A stretch of 5,602 bases of DNA from Streptomyces sp. NRRL F-5135 (lineage in GTDB: Bacteria; Actinomycetota; Actinomycetes; Streptomycetales; Streptomycetaceae). The position numbers and the translations under genes are program-made. The stretch lies in the NCBI RefSeq assembly GCF_000719775.1, contig NZ_JOHR01000037.1, positions 1-5,602 on the forward strand. Reading direction: 5' to 3'. The notes under the pieces are model-generated. The model searched no databases, had not been told where the DNA came from, and worked only from the letters and a program-made list of their open reading frames with translations. Shown here one piece after another: positions 1 to 5,456 of the stretch (position 1 is its first letter; the number at the start of each line of letters is the position of its first letter).

Positions 1-71
1 CCGCCCGCCACCACGATCTTCGCGCTGGTGGTAGATCGGCCCGCACCGCCGCTAGAGCTTGCGAAGTCCAC
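1..71 (-). CDS. cvnD: CvnD-type small GTPase of the conservon, N-terminal 23 residues only (cut by window edge)
   Basis: The visible N-terminus reads MDFASSSGGAGRSTTSAKIV followed by VAG, ending as the first beta strand leads into what should be the Walker A loop (FGVGKT in this family). That loop lies outside the window, so the GTP-binding residues cannot be seen. The start is a GTG at 71-69, preceded by AAGGG (82-78) with a 6-base spacer. It lies inside the end of cvnC, giving a 20-base overlap in another frame and implying translational coupling. Family knowledge: CvnD proteins are roughly 200-residue Ras-like GTPases that act with the Roadblock and DUF742 partners at the membrane. The call rests on the short TTSAKIVVAG signature and on position as fourth gene after cvnA-B-C. 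Confidence in the family is high and in the exact start fairly high. Confidence 0.85.
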   Translation of the reverse strand, partial: MDFASSSGGAGRSTTSAKIVVAG

Positions 72-960
72 TGAGCACCCTTTCGAGCAGTGTCACATCT
101 GGCTGACCACCGACGGACTCGTCGCCGCCGGGCTGGTGAATGGCGACGAGGCCGGCCTCCGCCAGGTCGGCTACGAGGATCCGGGCCACGCCGAGGGGAA
201 TGGAGAGGAGCGCCGAAATCTCGGCGACCGATTTGATCTCGATACACAAGCGGCAGATCCGCTGGTGCTCGGGCAACTGCCCGTGCAACTGGGACGGATC
301 GGCGGTCGTACTGACCAGCGCCTCGATGGCGAGCTGGTAACGCGGCCGGGTCCGGCCGCCGGTCATGGCGTACGGGCGCACCAACGGGTTGTGCGTGCCC
401 ATGGAGGGTTCCGGGGAGCGGCGCGGCTGCTCCGTCGGCCGGCTCCGGTGCTGCTCGAACGGCCGCTGCCGGGCGGGCCGTTCCTCCGACTGCGGCTGCT
501 GCTGCCGCGCCGGCTGCTCGTACGGCTGCGGGGCCTGCCGCTCGTAGGGCTGGGGCGCCGGCTGCTCGTACGGCTGGGACTCGTACGGCTGGGACGCGGA
601 CTGCTCGTACGACTGCCGCTGCGGGGCGGGCTGTTCGTACGGCTCGTGTTCGCTGTACTCCCGCTGCCCGTGGTCCCCGTACGACTGCTGCGGCGCGGGC
701 TCCTCGTAGGGCTGTCCCAAGGGCGGGGACATGGGCGGACCTTGGGGCGGCTGTTCGTACGGTTGTCGCTCGGGCGGCTGTTGATACACGGGGTGGCGCC
801 GGGGCATGCCTCCGGTGCCGTCCTGACCCGCTTCGCCGTCCGTGCCGCCCTGCCCGCTCTGCCGACTCGGCGTGGAGGGGAAGTTGAAACGGTTCCGGGC
901 CGGTTCGCCCGGGGACCGGAGGCCACCGTCATAGGGGTGTCCGCCTGGGGGTGTAGCCAC
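52..960 (-). CDS. cvnC: DUF742 conservon protein with N-terminal Tyr/Gln/Pro repeat region
   Basis: This 302-residue protein has two parts. Residues 1-185 are low complexity and probably disordered. They contain a series of PYEQP-like units (about 66-150), followed by an Arg/Gln-rich stretch (about 151-185). Residues 191-302 are the DUF742 domain. It opens with NPLVRPYAMTGGRTRP and continues with a helical segment resembling a winged helix (ICRLCIEIKSVAEISALLSI, then PLGVARILVADLAEAGLV), ending in LLERVLSGLRKL. DUF742 proteins are the third component of conservons and are thought to sit in the complex with the Roadblock protein and the GTPase. Whether the winged-helix-like fold binds DNA is unknown. 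I chose the GTG at 960 because GGAGGAGG (972-965) sits just upstream. A frame extension to a GTG at 1014 would add 18 residues, but it has no ribosome site and lies inside a hairpin. The N-terminal region is much longer than the DUF742 core needs. Confidence 0.92.
   Translation of the reverse strand: MATPPGGHPYDGGLRSPGEPARNRFNFPSTPSRQSGQGGTDGEAGQDGTGGMPRRHPVYQQPPERQPYEQPPQGPPMSPPLGQPYEEPAPQQSYGDHGQREYSEHEPYEQPAPQRQSYEQSASQPYESQPYEQPAPQPYERQAPQPYEQPARQQQPQSEERPARQRPFEQHRSRPTEQPRRSPEPSMGTHNPLVRPYAMTGGRTRPRYQLAIEALVSTTADPSQLHGQLPEHQRICRLCIEIKSVAEISALLSIPLGVARILVADLAEAGLVAIHQPGGDESVGGQPDVTLLERVLSGLRKL
505..765 (-). repeat. PYEQP-type degenerate peptide repeats within cvnC
   Basis: Between residues 66 and 150 of CvnC, tyrosine recurs at positions 68, 85, 94, 102, 108, 118, 126, 131, 139 and 147. 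Eight of these are followed by Glu, with consensus QPYEQPAP. The best-ordered units are residues 124-150, with tyrosine spacings of 5 to 8. At the DNA level the plus strand shows recurring CTCGTACGGCTG-like blocks, for example near 517, 565 and 580. The repeats look like slippage-derived, intrinsically disordered sequence. They may be a flexible linker or multivalent binding segment, and the number of units may vary between strains. No function can be assigned from the sequence. Confidence 0.85.
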
Positions 961-964
961 GTGT

Positions 965-972
965 CCTCCTCC
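965..972 (-). promoter_or_regulatory. Ribosome binding site of cvnC
   Basis: The minus strand reads GGAGGAGG, followed by ACAC and the GTG at 960. Its first GGAGG (972-968) is 7 bases from the start. This strong site decides the cvnC start in favour of 960 over the longer frame opening at 1014. Its strength contrasts with the weaker sites of cvnD and cvnA in the same operon. Confidence 0.85.
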
Positions 973-1009
973 GACTGCCGGTCGCCGGTTCCTGTCCCTC
1001 TGGAGCCGC

Positions 1010-1036
1010 GCCACCGCACCTTAATGGTGCGGTGGC
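1010..1036 (-). promoter_or_regulatory. Perfect 11-bp inverted repeat in the cvnB-cvnC gap
   Basis: GCCACCGCACC (1010-1020) pairs perfectly with GGTGCGGTGGC (1026-1036) around a 5-base loop (TTAAT on plus, ATTAA on the transcript). It starts 17 bases past the cvnB stop and ends 49 bases before the cvnC start. No run of T follows on the minus strand, so it does not look like a classical intrinsic terminator. It could be an attenuator, an RNA processing or stability element that sets the CvnB to CvnC-D ratio, a partial terminator, or an operator. The inverted repeat is seen directly; its role is inference. Confidence 0.7.
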
Positions 1037-1053
1037 CGGGCGCGCACTGTCTG

Positions 1054-1476
1054 TCAGTTCAGCAGACTCCCCTGGAGCTCGGCGCGCAGGTCCGGAGTGA
1101 GAACGGTACCGGCGCGGTCGACCAGGAGCGCCATCTCGTACCCCACCAGCCCGATGTCCGCCTCGGGGTGGGCGAGTACGGCCAGCGAGGAGCCGTCGGA
1201 GATGGACATGATGAAGAGGAATCCACGCTCCATCTCGACGACGGTCTGGTTGACGGCACCGCCTTCGAAGATCCGGGAGGCCCCGGACGTCAGCGAGGTC
1301 AGACCGGACGCCACAGCCGCGAGCTGATCGGCGCGGTCGCGCGGGAATCCTTCGGACATGGCCAGCAGGAGTCCGTCGGCGGAGACCACCACCGTGTGGG
1401 ACACCCCGGGGGTGTTGTCCACAAAGTTGGTGATCAACCAGTTCAAGTTCTGCGCCGCCTGGCTCATCGGGCTCAC
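1054..1476 (-). CDS. cvnB: Roadblock/LC7 domain protein of the conservon
   Basis: This 140-residue protein is nearly all one Roadblock/LC7 domain (about residues 8-118), the fold found in dynein light chains and in MglB-like regulators of bacterial GTPases. It begins with the helix AAQNLNWLITNFVDNTPGVS. The core follows, with HTVVVSADGLLLAM (27-40), FPRDRADQLAAVASGLTSL (44-62), a central strand TVVEMERGFLFIMSI (78-92), and a last strand and helix with LAVLAHPEADIGLVGYEMAL (98-117). In conservons it is thought to bridge the CvnA kinase-like protein and the CvnD GTPase. It has no signal peptide or membrane segment and should be cytoplasmic. The GTG at 1476 is chosen because AGGAG (1488-1484) lies 7 bases upstream. 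An ATG three codons later (1467) would be 16 bases from that site. The start is one base past the cvnA stop, so the two genes are very likely translationally coupled. Confidence 0.95.
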   Translation of the reverse strand: MSPMSQAAQNLNWLITNFVDNTPGVSHTVVVSADGLLLAMSEGFPRDRADQLAAVASGLTSLTSGASRIFEGGAVNQTVVEMERGFLFIMSISDGSSLAVLAHPEADIGLVGYEMALLVDRAGTVLTPDLRAELQGSLLN

Positions 1477-1477
1477 A

Positions 1478-4400
1478 CTAACGCTCCTGGTTGTAGGTAC
1501 TGCCCGGGCCCTGGCCCGGTCCGTTCGTGTCCGCTCCCGCGTTGCGTCCCCGCTGGACGCCGCTCAGCAGGTTGCTCAACCTGCCGCGCACGTCCTCCGG
1601 GGCGCGGGAAACCTGCGGGCCGCTCTTCGTGGACTGCTCCGCCGCACCCTCGACCAGGTTGGCCTTGGGCACGCGGCGAGGGAGGCCGGAGGAGGTGACC
1701 CCGCCGGCCTTCGGTTCGCGCAGCTGCTCGGCCCGCTGCCAGCGGGCGTCGTTGCGCTGCTGCCAGTCCTCGGTACCGGCCGTCTCGGTCTGCCCGTCGG
1801 CCGTCCGCCCGATGTCCTCGGTGGCTGCTCCGCCGCCGGTCCGGCCCCCGCCGTCGAGCAGGCCACCGCCGCCGGCCGGGGCGCCGCCGAACAGCGACGC
1901 GCCGCCCCGGGCCTCGTCGTTCAGGGGGTCCCGGGGCGCCCCCACGGTCCCGCCGGACTGCCCGTCGGACCCGCTGTCCTGACCGGCGGGGGTGGCATCC
2001 CACGGCTGTGACTGCGGCCGGCCGGCGCCACGGCGCGGCAGACCGGCGTCCGTGAGTGAGTGACTGGAACTGGGGGAGGGCCCCGGACGGGCAAAGTCTA
2101 CGTGGTCCTGGCCGTTCCCTGGGGCGTCCTCGGCTGATTCCGCTTCCGTTCGCTGCCCGGTCCCGTACGGGTCCTGGAAAGCGTTCCGGCCGTTCCAGCC
2201 GCCCTGTTGGGGCTGGGCGGCGAAGTCGTCGCCGTACGGCTGCTCAGCGCCCTGCGGACCGTCGTAGGGGGCTTCCGCATAGCCGCCGGCCGGGTAGCCC
2301 GCCCCGGTCTCCGGTGCGGGCGGGAAGCCGGCGGGGGACTCCGGGGGGAATCCCGCGTCGAACGAGGTGTCCTGCGGCTGGTACGAGCCGACCTGGCCCA
2401 CCGAGCCGGCCGGGCCGTCACCGTAGGGCCCGGCGCCGGTTGGCGCCGCCGGTCCGCTCGCGGCGCCGAAACCGCCCTGGCCGCCCTGGTCGCCGGCCGG
2501 GGCGTACGGGCCCTCGGCCGGCGCGCGGTAGCCGCCGTCCACCTGGTCGCCGAAGAGCGGCCCGCCGGTCTGCCGCGGTGTCGTCGGCGCGGCCCGCTCC
2601 TCGTCCCCGCCGGGGACGGGCCGCACGTCGTCGACGATCGCGGGCTGCTCGGCGGTCCGCTCCACGGGCTGCTCGTACCGGGAGTCGTCGAAGCCCAGGT
2701 CCGCGGCCGTCAGCATCGGCGCGTCGGGCCGGAAGCCCAGCTCGGCCGCGGGCCCGGCCGGCTCGTCCCGGGTGATCTGCGAGACCGTGAAGTCGGTCTC
2801 CTGCGCGGCCGGTTCGCCACCGCCGCCGTGCGTGATCGCGTCCGGGAGCATGACCAGCGAGGTCGTGCCCGCCTGCTCGCCCGAGGGACGCAGCTGGACC
2901 CGGATGCCGTGCCGGTCGGCGAGCCGGCCCACCACGAACAGGCCCATGCGCTGCGAGACGGACGCGTCCACCGTCGGCGGGTTGGCCAGCTTGTGGTTGA
3001 TGTCCGCGAAGTCCTCGGCGGTCAGGCCGATGCCCTTGTCGTGGATCTCGATCATCACCCGGCCGTCGGGCAGCCGGGTCGCGGTGACGCGCACCTTGGT
3101 CTGCGGCGAGGAGAACGTCGTGGCGTTCTCCAGCAGCTCCGCCAGCAGGTGCACCAGGTCGGTCACCGCCTGGCCGTGGATCTCGGTCTCCGGGACGCCC
3201 GACAGTTCGATGCGCTCGTAGGACTCCACCTCGGAGGAGGCGGCGCGCAGGACGTCCACCAGCGGCACCGGCTCGTTCCACCGGCGGCCGGGTTCCTCAC
3301 CCGCGAGGACCAGCAGGTTCTCCCCGTTGCGGCGCATACGGGTCGCCAGGTGGTCCAGCCTGAAGAGGTTCTCCAGCTGGTCCGGGTCGGCCTCGTGGTT
3401 CTCCAGGTCGGAGATCAGGGTCAACTGGCCCTCGATCAGCGACTGGTTGCGGCGTGAGAGGTTGGTGAAGATCGCGTTGACGTTACCGCGTAGCATGGCC
3501 TGCTCGGCGGCCAGCCGGACGGCCTCGCGGTGCACCTGGTCGAAGGCGCGGGCCACCTCGCCGATCTCGTCACGCGAATCGATCGGGATCGGCTGGACGC
3601 GGGTGTCGACCAGGCCCGGTTCGGTGCGCGAGAGCTGGTCGACCAGCATCGGCAGCCGCTGCTCCGCGATGCCGAAGGCGGCCGTGCGCAGCGAGCGCAT
3701 CGAGTTGCTCATCTGCCGGGCCATCATCCCGGCCAGGATGAACGCGGCCAGCAGCGCGACCACCGTGACGGCACCGTTGGTGATGGCGTCGTTCCTGGCC
3801 TCGTCGGCGATCTGCGCCGCGTCGGCCACCGCCCGGTCGACCAGGTCCTTCTCGATGACCGAGTAACCGTCGAACTTCGCGGTGGAGGCGGCCATCCAGG
3901 TCTCCGGGGTGACCCCGCGCCGCGCGAGCTGCTCCGGGTTGTCCCCGCTCGCGATCGCGGCGACCATCCCGTCGTAGACCGAACCCTCCTGGGTCGGCGG
4001 GGCCTTGAAGTCCTGACCGGCCGCCGCGGCCTGCTGCTCGGCGGCGGTGATCTTCTTCGCCCCCTCGGCGGCCTGCCGCTTCATCACGTCCTGGAGCTTG
4101 ACGGTGTCCGCCTCGGTGCCCGCGGAGAGGTACTCGCCGATGGCGATGTCCTCCAGATAGGCGTACGAGGAGAAGGCGATCGCCTGGCCGTTCCTGACGT
4201 CGTCCTTCTGGCTCGGCCGGACCAGCAGGTGCATCCCGATGGAGCGCTGGAGCGACTCGGCGGCCTTGGCCAGCTGGACCGCGTAGACCGTACGCCCGTA
4301 GCTGGTGATGTTGCCCGTGCCCAGCTGCAGCTCGTTGGCGAACTCCATCAGGGAGTGCTGCACCAGCACGTACCCCTCTTCGGTCGCCACCGGGCCCCCG

Positions 4401-5092
4401 TTGTCACCGGTCTTGTCGGGCGTCTCGACACCCGCCGTGTACGCGGTCTTCCGGATGGCCTCCAGCTTGGGCTCTTCACCGCGGAACAGGCTGAGCCGGC
4501 GTTCCAGCCCCTCGTCCGCGGGCATGTCCCGCACCACCAGGTCGAACTGCTTCTTGGCGGCGTCCGTGGCCGAACGGGCCTGGGCGACGACCGGCGCGTC
4601 CCGCTTGTTGGTCAGCAGCGGCTGCGCCGTGAGGTCGCGCTCGTTGAGCACCGCCTGGGCGTATTCGGAGGCGGCCCGGACGACGAGCGCCGTGCTCTCG
4701 GCGTCCTGCGCCTGCTGCCAGGTGTCGACCGACGACTTGACCTGGAAGCCACCCATGATGAGGCCGACCAGGACGGGTATGAGGAGAATGGCGTTCAGCC
4801 GGGTGGGCACCCGCCAGTTGCGCGGGGAGAGACGGCTGGAGCTGCCGGGCGCCGGACGGCCGGTGTCGCCGGCGCGAGGGCCGGAGGCGGGACGGGCGCC
4901 GGACGGGCGGCCTCCGGTCGCACCGCCCTCGGCGGCCTTGCCGCCCGCGGGCCCGGTGCCGTCGGAGGCACCCCCGCGACCGGCCCGCCCGGGAGGGCCG
5001 GATCCGGCCGCAGGCGGCGCCGCTGCGCGCGGCGGCGGGGTGAAGTTGCCCCGCGCCTGCTGCTCCGCGGAGCTCGTCTTGCTTCGCCTCAC
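1478..5092 (-). CDS. cvnA: Conservon membrane sensor, nitrate/nitrite-sensor-type histidine kinase-like protein
   Basis: This 1204-residue protein has a Pro/Gly/Ala-rich cytoplasmic N-terminus (1-95), transmembrane helix 1 (about 99-116), an outside sensor region (about 117-438) and transmembrane helix 2 (about 439-456). NERDLTAQPLL (150-160) in the sensor recalls the helix motif of NIT domains. A HAMP-like linker follows, with DSRDEIGEVARAFD at 505-518. Next comes a dimerisation segment, LFRLDHLATRMRRNGENLLV (576-595), whose H581 is the candidate phosphoacceptor. The HATPase domain has an N-box (HLLAELLENATTFSSP, N656), a G1 box (DKGIGL, D685, G687, G689), a G2 box (GLFVVGRLADRHG, 717-729) and a final GTT (742-744), so ATP-binding residues look intact. 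Residues 757-1204 form a disordered tail ending in conserved-looking segments (GLPRRVPKANLVEG, 1136-1149; SRAPEDVRGRLSNLL, 1162-1176). No response regulator is adjacent; signalling probably passes to CvnB-C-D. The start is the GTG at 5092, the only start in this frame before M113, with a modest GAGAGG site 11 bases upstream. The ligand is unknown. Confidence 0.95.
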   Translation of the reverse strand: MRRSKTSSAEQQARGNFTPPPRAAAPPAAGSGPPGRAGRGGASDGTGPAGGKAAEGGATGGRPSGARPASGPRAGDTGRPAPGSSSRLSPRNWRVPTRLNAILLIPVLVGLIMGGFQVKSSVDTWQQAQDAESTALVVRAASEYAQAVLNERDLTAQPLLTNKRDAPVVAQARSATDAAKKQFDLVVRDMPADEGLERRLSLFRGEEPKLEAIRKTAYTAGVETPDKTGDNGGPVATEEGYVLVQHSLMEFANELQLGTGNITSYGRTVYAVQLAKAAESLQRSIGMHLLVRPSQKDDVRNGQAIAFSSYAYLEDIAIGEYLSAGTEADTVKLQDVMKRQAAEGAKKITAAEQQAAAAGQDFKAPPTQEGSVYDGMVAAIASGDNPEQLARRGVTPETWMAASTAKFDGYSVIEKDLVDRAVADAAQIADEARNDAITNGAVTVVALLAAFILAGMMARQMSNSMRSLRTAAFGIAEQRLPMLVDQLSRTEPGLVDTRVQPIPIDSRDEIGEVARAFDQVHREAVRLAAEQAMLRGNVNAIFTNLSRRNQSLIEGQLTLISDLENHEADPDQLENLFRLDHLATRMRRNGENLLVLAGEEPGRRWNEPVPLVDVLRAASSEVESYERIELSGVPETEIHGQAVTDLVHLLAELLENATTFSSPQTKVRVTATRLPDGRVMIEIHDKGIGLTAEDFADINHKLANPPTVDASVSQRMGLFVVGRLADRHGIRVQLRPSGEQAGTTSLVMLPDAITHGGGGEPAAQETDFTVSQITRDEPAGPAAELGFRPDAPMLTAADLGFDDSRYEQPVERTAEQPAIVDDVRPVPGGDEERAAPTTPRQTGGPLFGDQVDGGYRAPAEGPYAPAGDQGGQGGFGAASGPAAPTGAGPYGDGPAGSVGQVGSYQPQDTSFDAGFPPESPAGFPPAPETGAGYPAGGYAEAPYDGPQGAEQPYGDDFAAQPQQGGWNGRNAFQDPYGTGQRTEAESAEDAPGNGQDHVDFARPGPSPSSSHSLTDAGLPRRGAGRPQSQPWDATPAGQDSGSDGQSGGTVGAPRDPLNDEARGGASLFGGAPAGGGGLLDGGGRTGGGAATEDIGRTADGQTETAGTEDWQQRNDARWQRAEQLREPKAGGVTSSGLPRRVPKANLVEGAAEQSTKSGPQVSRAPEDVRGRLSNLLSGVQRGRNAGADTNGPGQGPGSTYNQER
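1484..1488 (-). promoter_or_regulatory. Ribosome binding site of cvnB, inside the end of cvnA
   Basis: AGGAG on the minus strand lies in the last codons of cvnA. The cvnA stop TAG (1480-1478) falls in the 7-base spacer before the cvnB GTG. Ribosomes ending cvnA would therefore expose or reuse this site, which supports coupled production of CvnA and CvnB. Confidence 0.75.
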
Positions 5093-5144
5093 TCGACCAA
5101 CAACCTCTCGGCGTCGGCACCTACGCTGTGCCGTGTGTGTTCTC

Positions 5145-5165
5145 GGGCCGTCTCAGGGCCGTCTC
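5145..5165. repeat. 10-bp direct repeat with 11-bp period upstream of cvnA
   Basis: GGGCCGTCTC occurs at 5145-5154 and again at 5156-5165, separated by one A. The repeat unit therefore recurs every 11 bp, about one helical turn. It lies 53-73 bases before the cvnA start. Tandem sites on the same face of the helix are typical of binding sites for dimeric regulators or response regulators. Function is inference, and a chance duplication is possible in DNA this GC-rich. Confidence 0.5.
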
Positions 5166-5189
5166 GTACGAGCCGCACTCCTCGGGAGT
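5163..5189. promoter_or_regulatory. Two adjacent short palindromes upstream of cvnA
   Basis: CTCGTACGAG (5163-5172) is a perfect 10-base palindrome. ACTCC-TCG-GGAGT (5177-5189) is a 5-bp inverted repeat with a 3-base loop. Both adjoin the direct repeat at 5145-5165, so about 45 bases are densely symmetric. They could be operator half-sites or leader RNA structure. The symmetry is seen directly, but any regulatory meaning is inferred. Confidence 0.35.
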
Positions 5190-5216
5190 CTCCGGAATTC
5201 CAGCATGGGGAAGGGT

Positions 5217-5258
5217 TCCAATCCAAACAGCGGGAACCGGCCATTCCAAGTGCTCCAA
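5217..5258. repeat. Four TCCAA pentamers in the intergenic region
   Basis: TCCAA on the plus strand (TTGGA on minus) occurs at 5217-5221, 5222-5226, 5245-5249 and 5254-5258. Two copies abut and two are 9 bases apart. An inverted pair, GGTTCC (5214-5219) and GGAACC (5233-5238), overlaps them. The cluster is unusual for DNA this GC-rich but short enough to be chance. Confidence 0.3.
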
Positions 5259-5286
5259 GCCTCACATGAAACGGGCATAAAGAGCG

Positions 5287-5308
5287 AGCCCCGCCAAAAG
5301 ACGGGGCT
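5287..5308 (-). other. Small GC stem-loop in the intergenic region
   Basis: AGCCCCG (5287-5293) pairs with CGGGGCT (5302-5308), giving a 7-bp stem and an 8-base loop. On the minus strand it is followed by CGCTCTTTATG, with only a short T run. It lies 149 bases past the upstream cvnD stop and 194 bases before cvnA. It may be a backup terminator for the upstream operon or, if a promoter lies upstream of it, a leader structure in the cvnA transcript. Confidence 0.45.
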
Positions 5309-5384
5309 GATGTGCGCGCAGCGGCACCGGACGAGTGCGTGGGGTGTCCGGGGAGCGTGAATTCTCTGTCGAAATGTTATGAAC

Positions 5385-5424
5385 ACGGAGGTGGGCTGTG
5401 TCAAAGGACATAGCCCACCTCCGT
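5385..5424 (-). terminator. Strong hairpin after the upstream cvnD, probable transcription terminator
   Basis: ACGGAGGTGGGCT (5385-5397) pairs with AGCCCACCTCCGT (5412-5424). After one imperfect pair (5398/5411) four more bp follow, closing a 4-base loop (5403-5406). The total is about 18 positions of stem. It starts 32 bases past the cvnD stop. On the minus strand it is followed by GTTCATAACATTTCG, which is A/T-rich but not a clean T run, as is usual for terminators in streptomycetes. The imperfect position is a G-T wobble on plus-strand RNA but an A-C mismatch on the minus transcript. The hairpin separates the two conservons into distinct transcription units. Confidence 0.8.
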
Positions 5425-5456
5425 ATCGCACTACGGCAACTTCCGTAGGCGTACGT

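Larger units (their letters stand above)
5093..5456. other. Intergenic region between two conservons, putative cvnA promoter region
   Basis: This 364-base gap carries no convincing gene on either strand. Short open frames cross it but have no ribosome sites or recognisable products. In transcription order it holds the hairpin at 5424-5385, a small stem-loop at 5308-5287, TCCAA repeats at 5258-5217, palindromes at 5189-5163 and a direct repeat at 5165-5145. The cvnA ribosome site (GAGAGG, 5109-5104) follows. It is somewhat richer in A and T than the genes, especially near 5361-5384 and 5260-5285. I could not pick a convincing -35/-10 pair for the minus strand, although a promoter for cvnA most likely lies here because a terminator separates it from the upstream gene. 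Confidence 0.6.

Noticed and set aside
505..765. CRISPR-like or DNA-level repeat array
   Set aside because: The units are of uneven length and degenerate, lack unique spacers, and are explained by the peptide repeats of CvnC.
961..1014. Longer cvnC beginning at a GTG at 1014
   Set aside because: There is no ribosome site before it and the codon lies in the stem of the 1010-1036 hairpin. The GTG at 960 has a strong GGAGGAGG.
1504..1519. CCGGGCC/GGCCCGG inverted repeat near the end of cvnA
   Set aside because: It has a 2-base loop, is all G and C, and encodes GPGQGPG in the tail. Coding composition explains it, and chance symmetry is common at this GC content.
28..1698. Plus-strand open frame of 556 codons opposite cvnC and cvnB
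   Set aside because: Its translation is Arg/Leu/Gly-rich low complexity mirroring the minus-strand genes. It has no ribosome site and no family resemblance, as is typical of antisense shadows in GC-rich DNA.
2207..3457. Plus-strand open frame of 416 codons opposite the CvnA kinase domain and tail
   Set aside because: The minus strand encodes clear HATPase motifs here, and the plus-strand translation resembles no known protein.
5111..5140. TAGGTG on the minus strand as a possible -10 box for cvnA
   Set aside because: No acceptable -35 element lies at the right distance upstream, so I did not annotate a promoter.
3530..5269. Plus-strand open frame of 579 codons opposite the CvnA sensor region
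   Set aside because: It is a shadow frame, composed of His/Arg/Gly/Leu-rich sequence, and covers the well-supported membrane and sensor part of CvnA.
5325..5352. CCGGAC/GTCCGG inverted repeat in the intergenic region
   Set aside because: It is only 6 bp with a 13-base loop, which is weak in GC-rich DNA.
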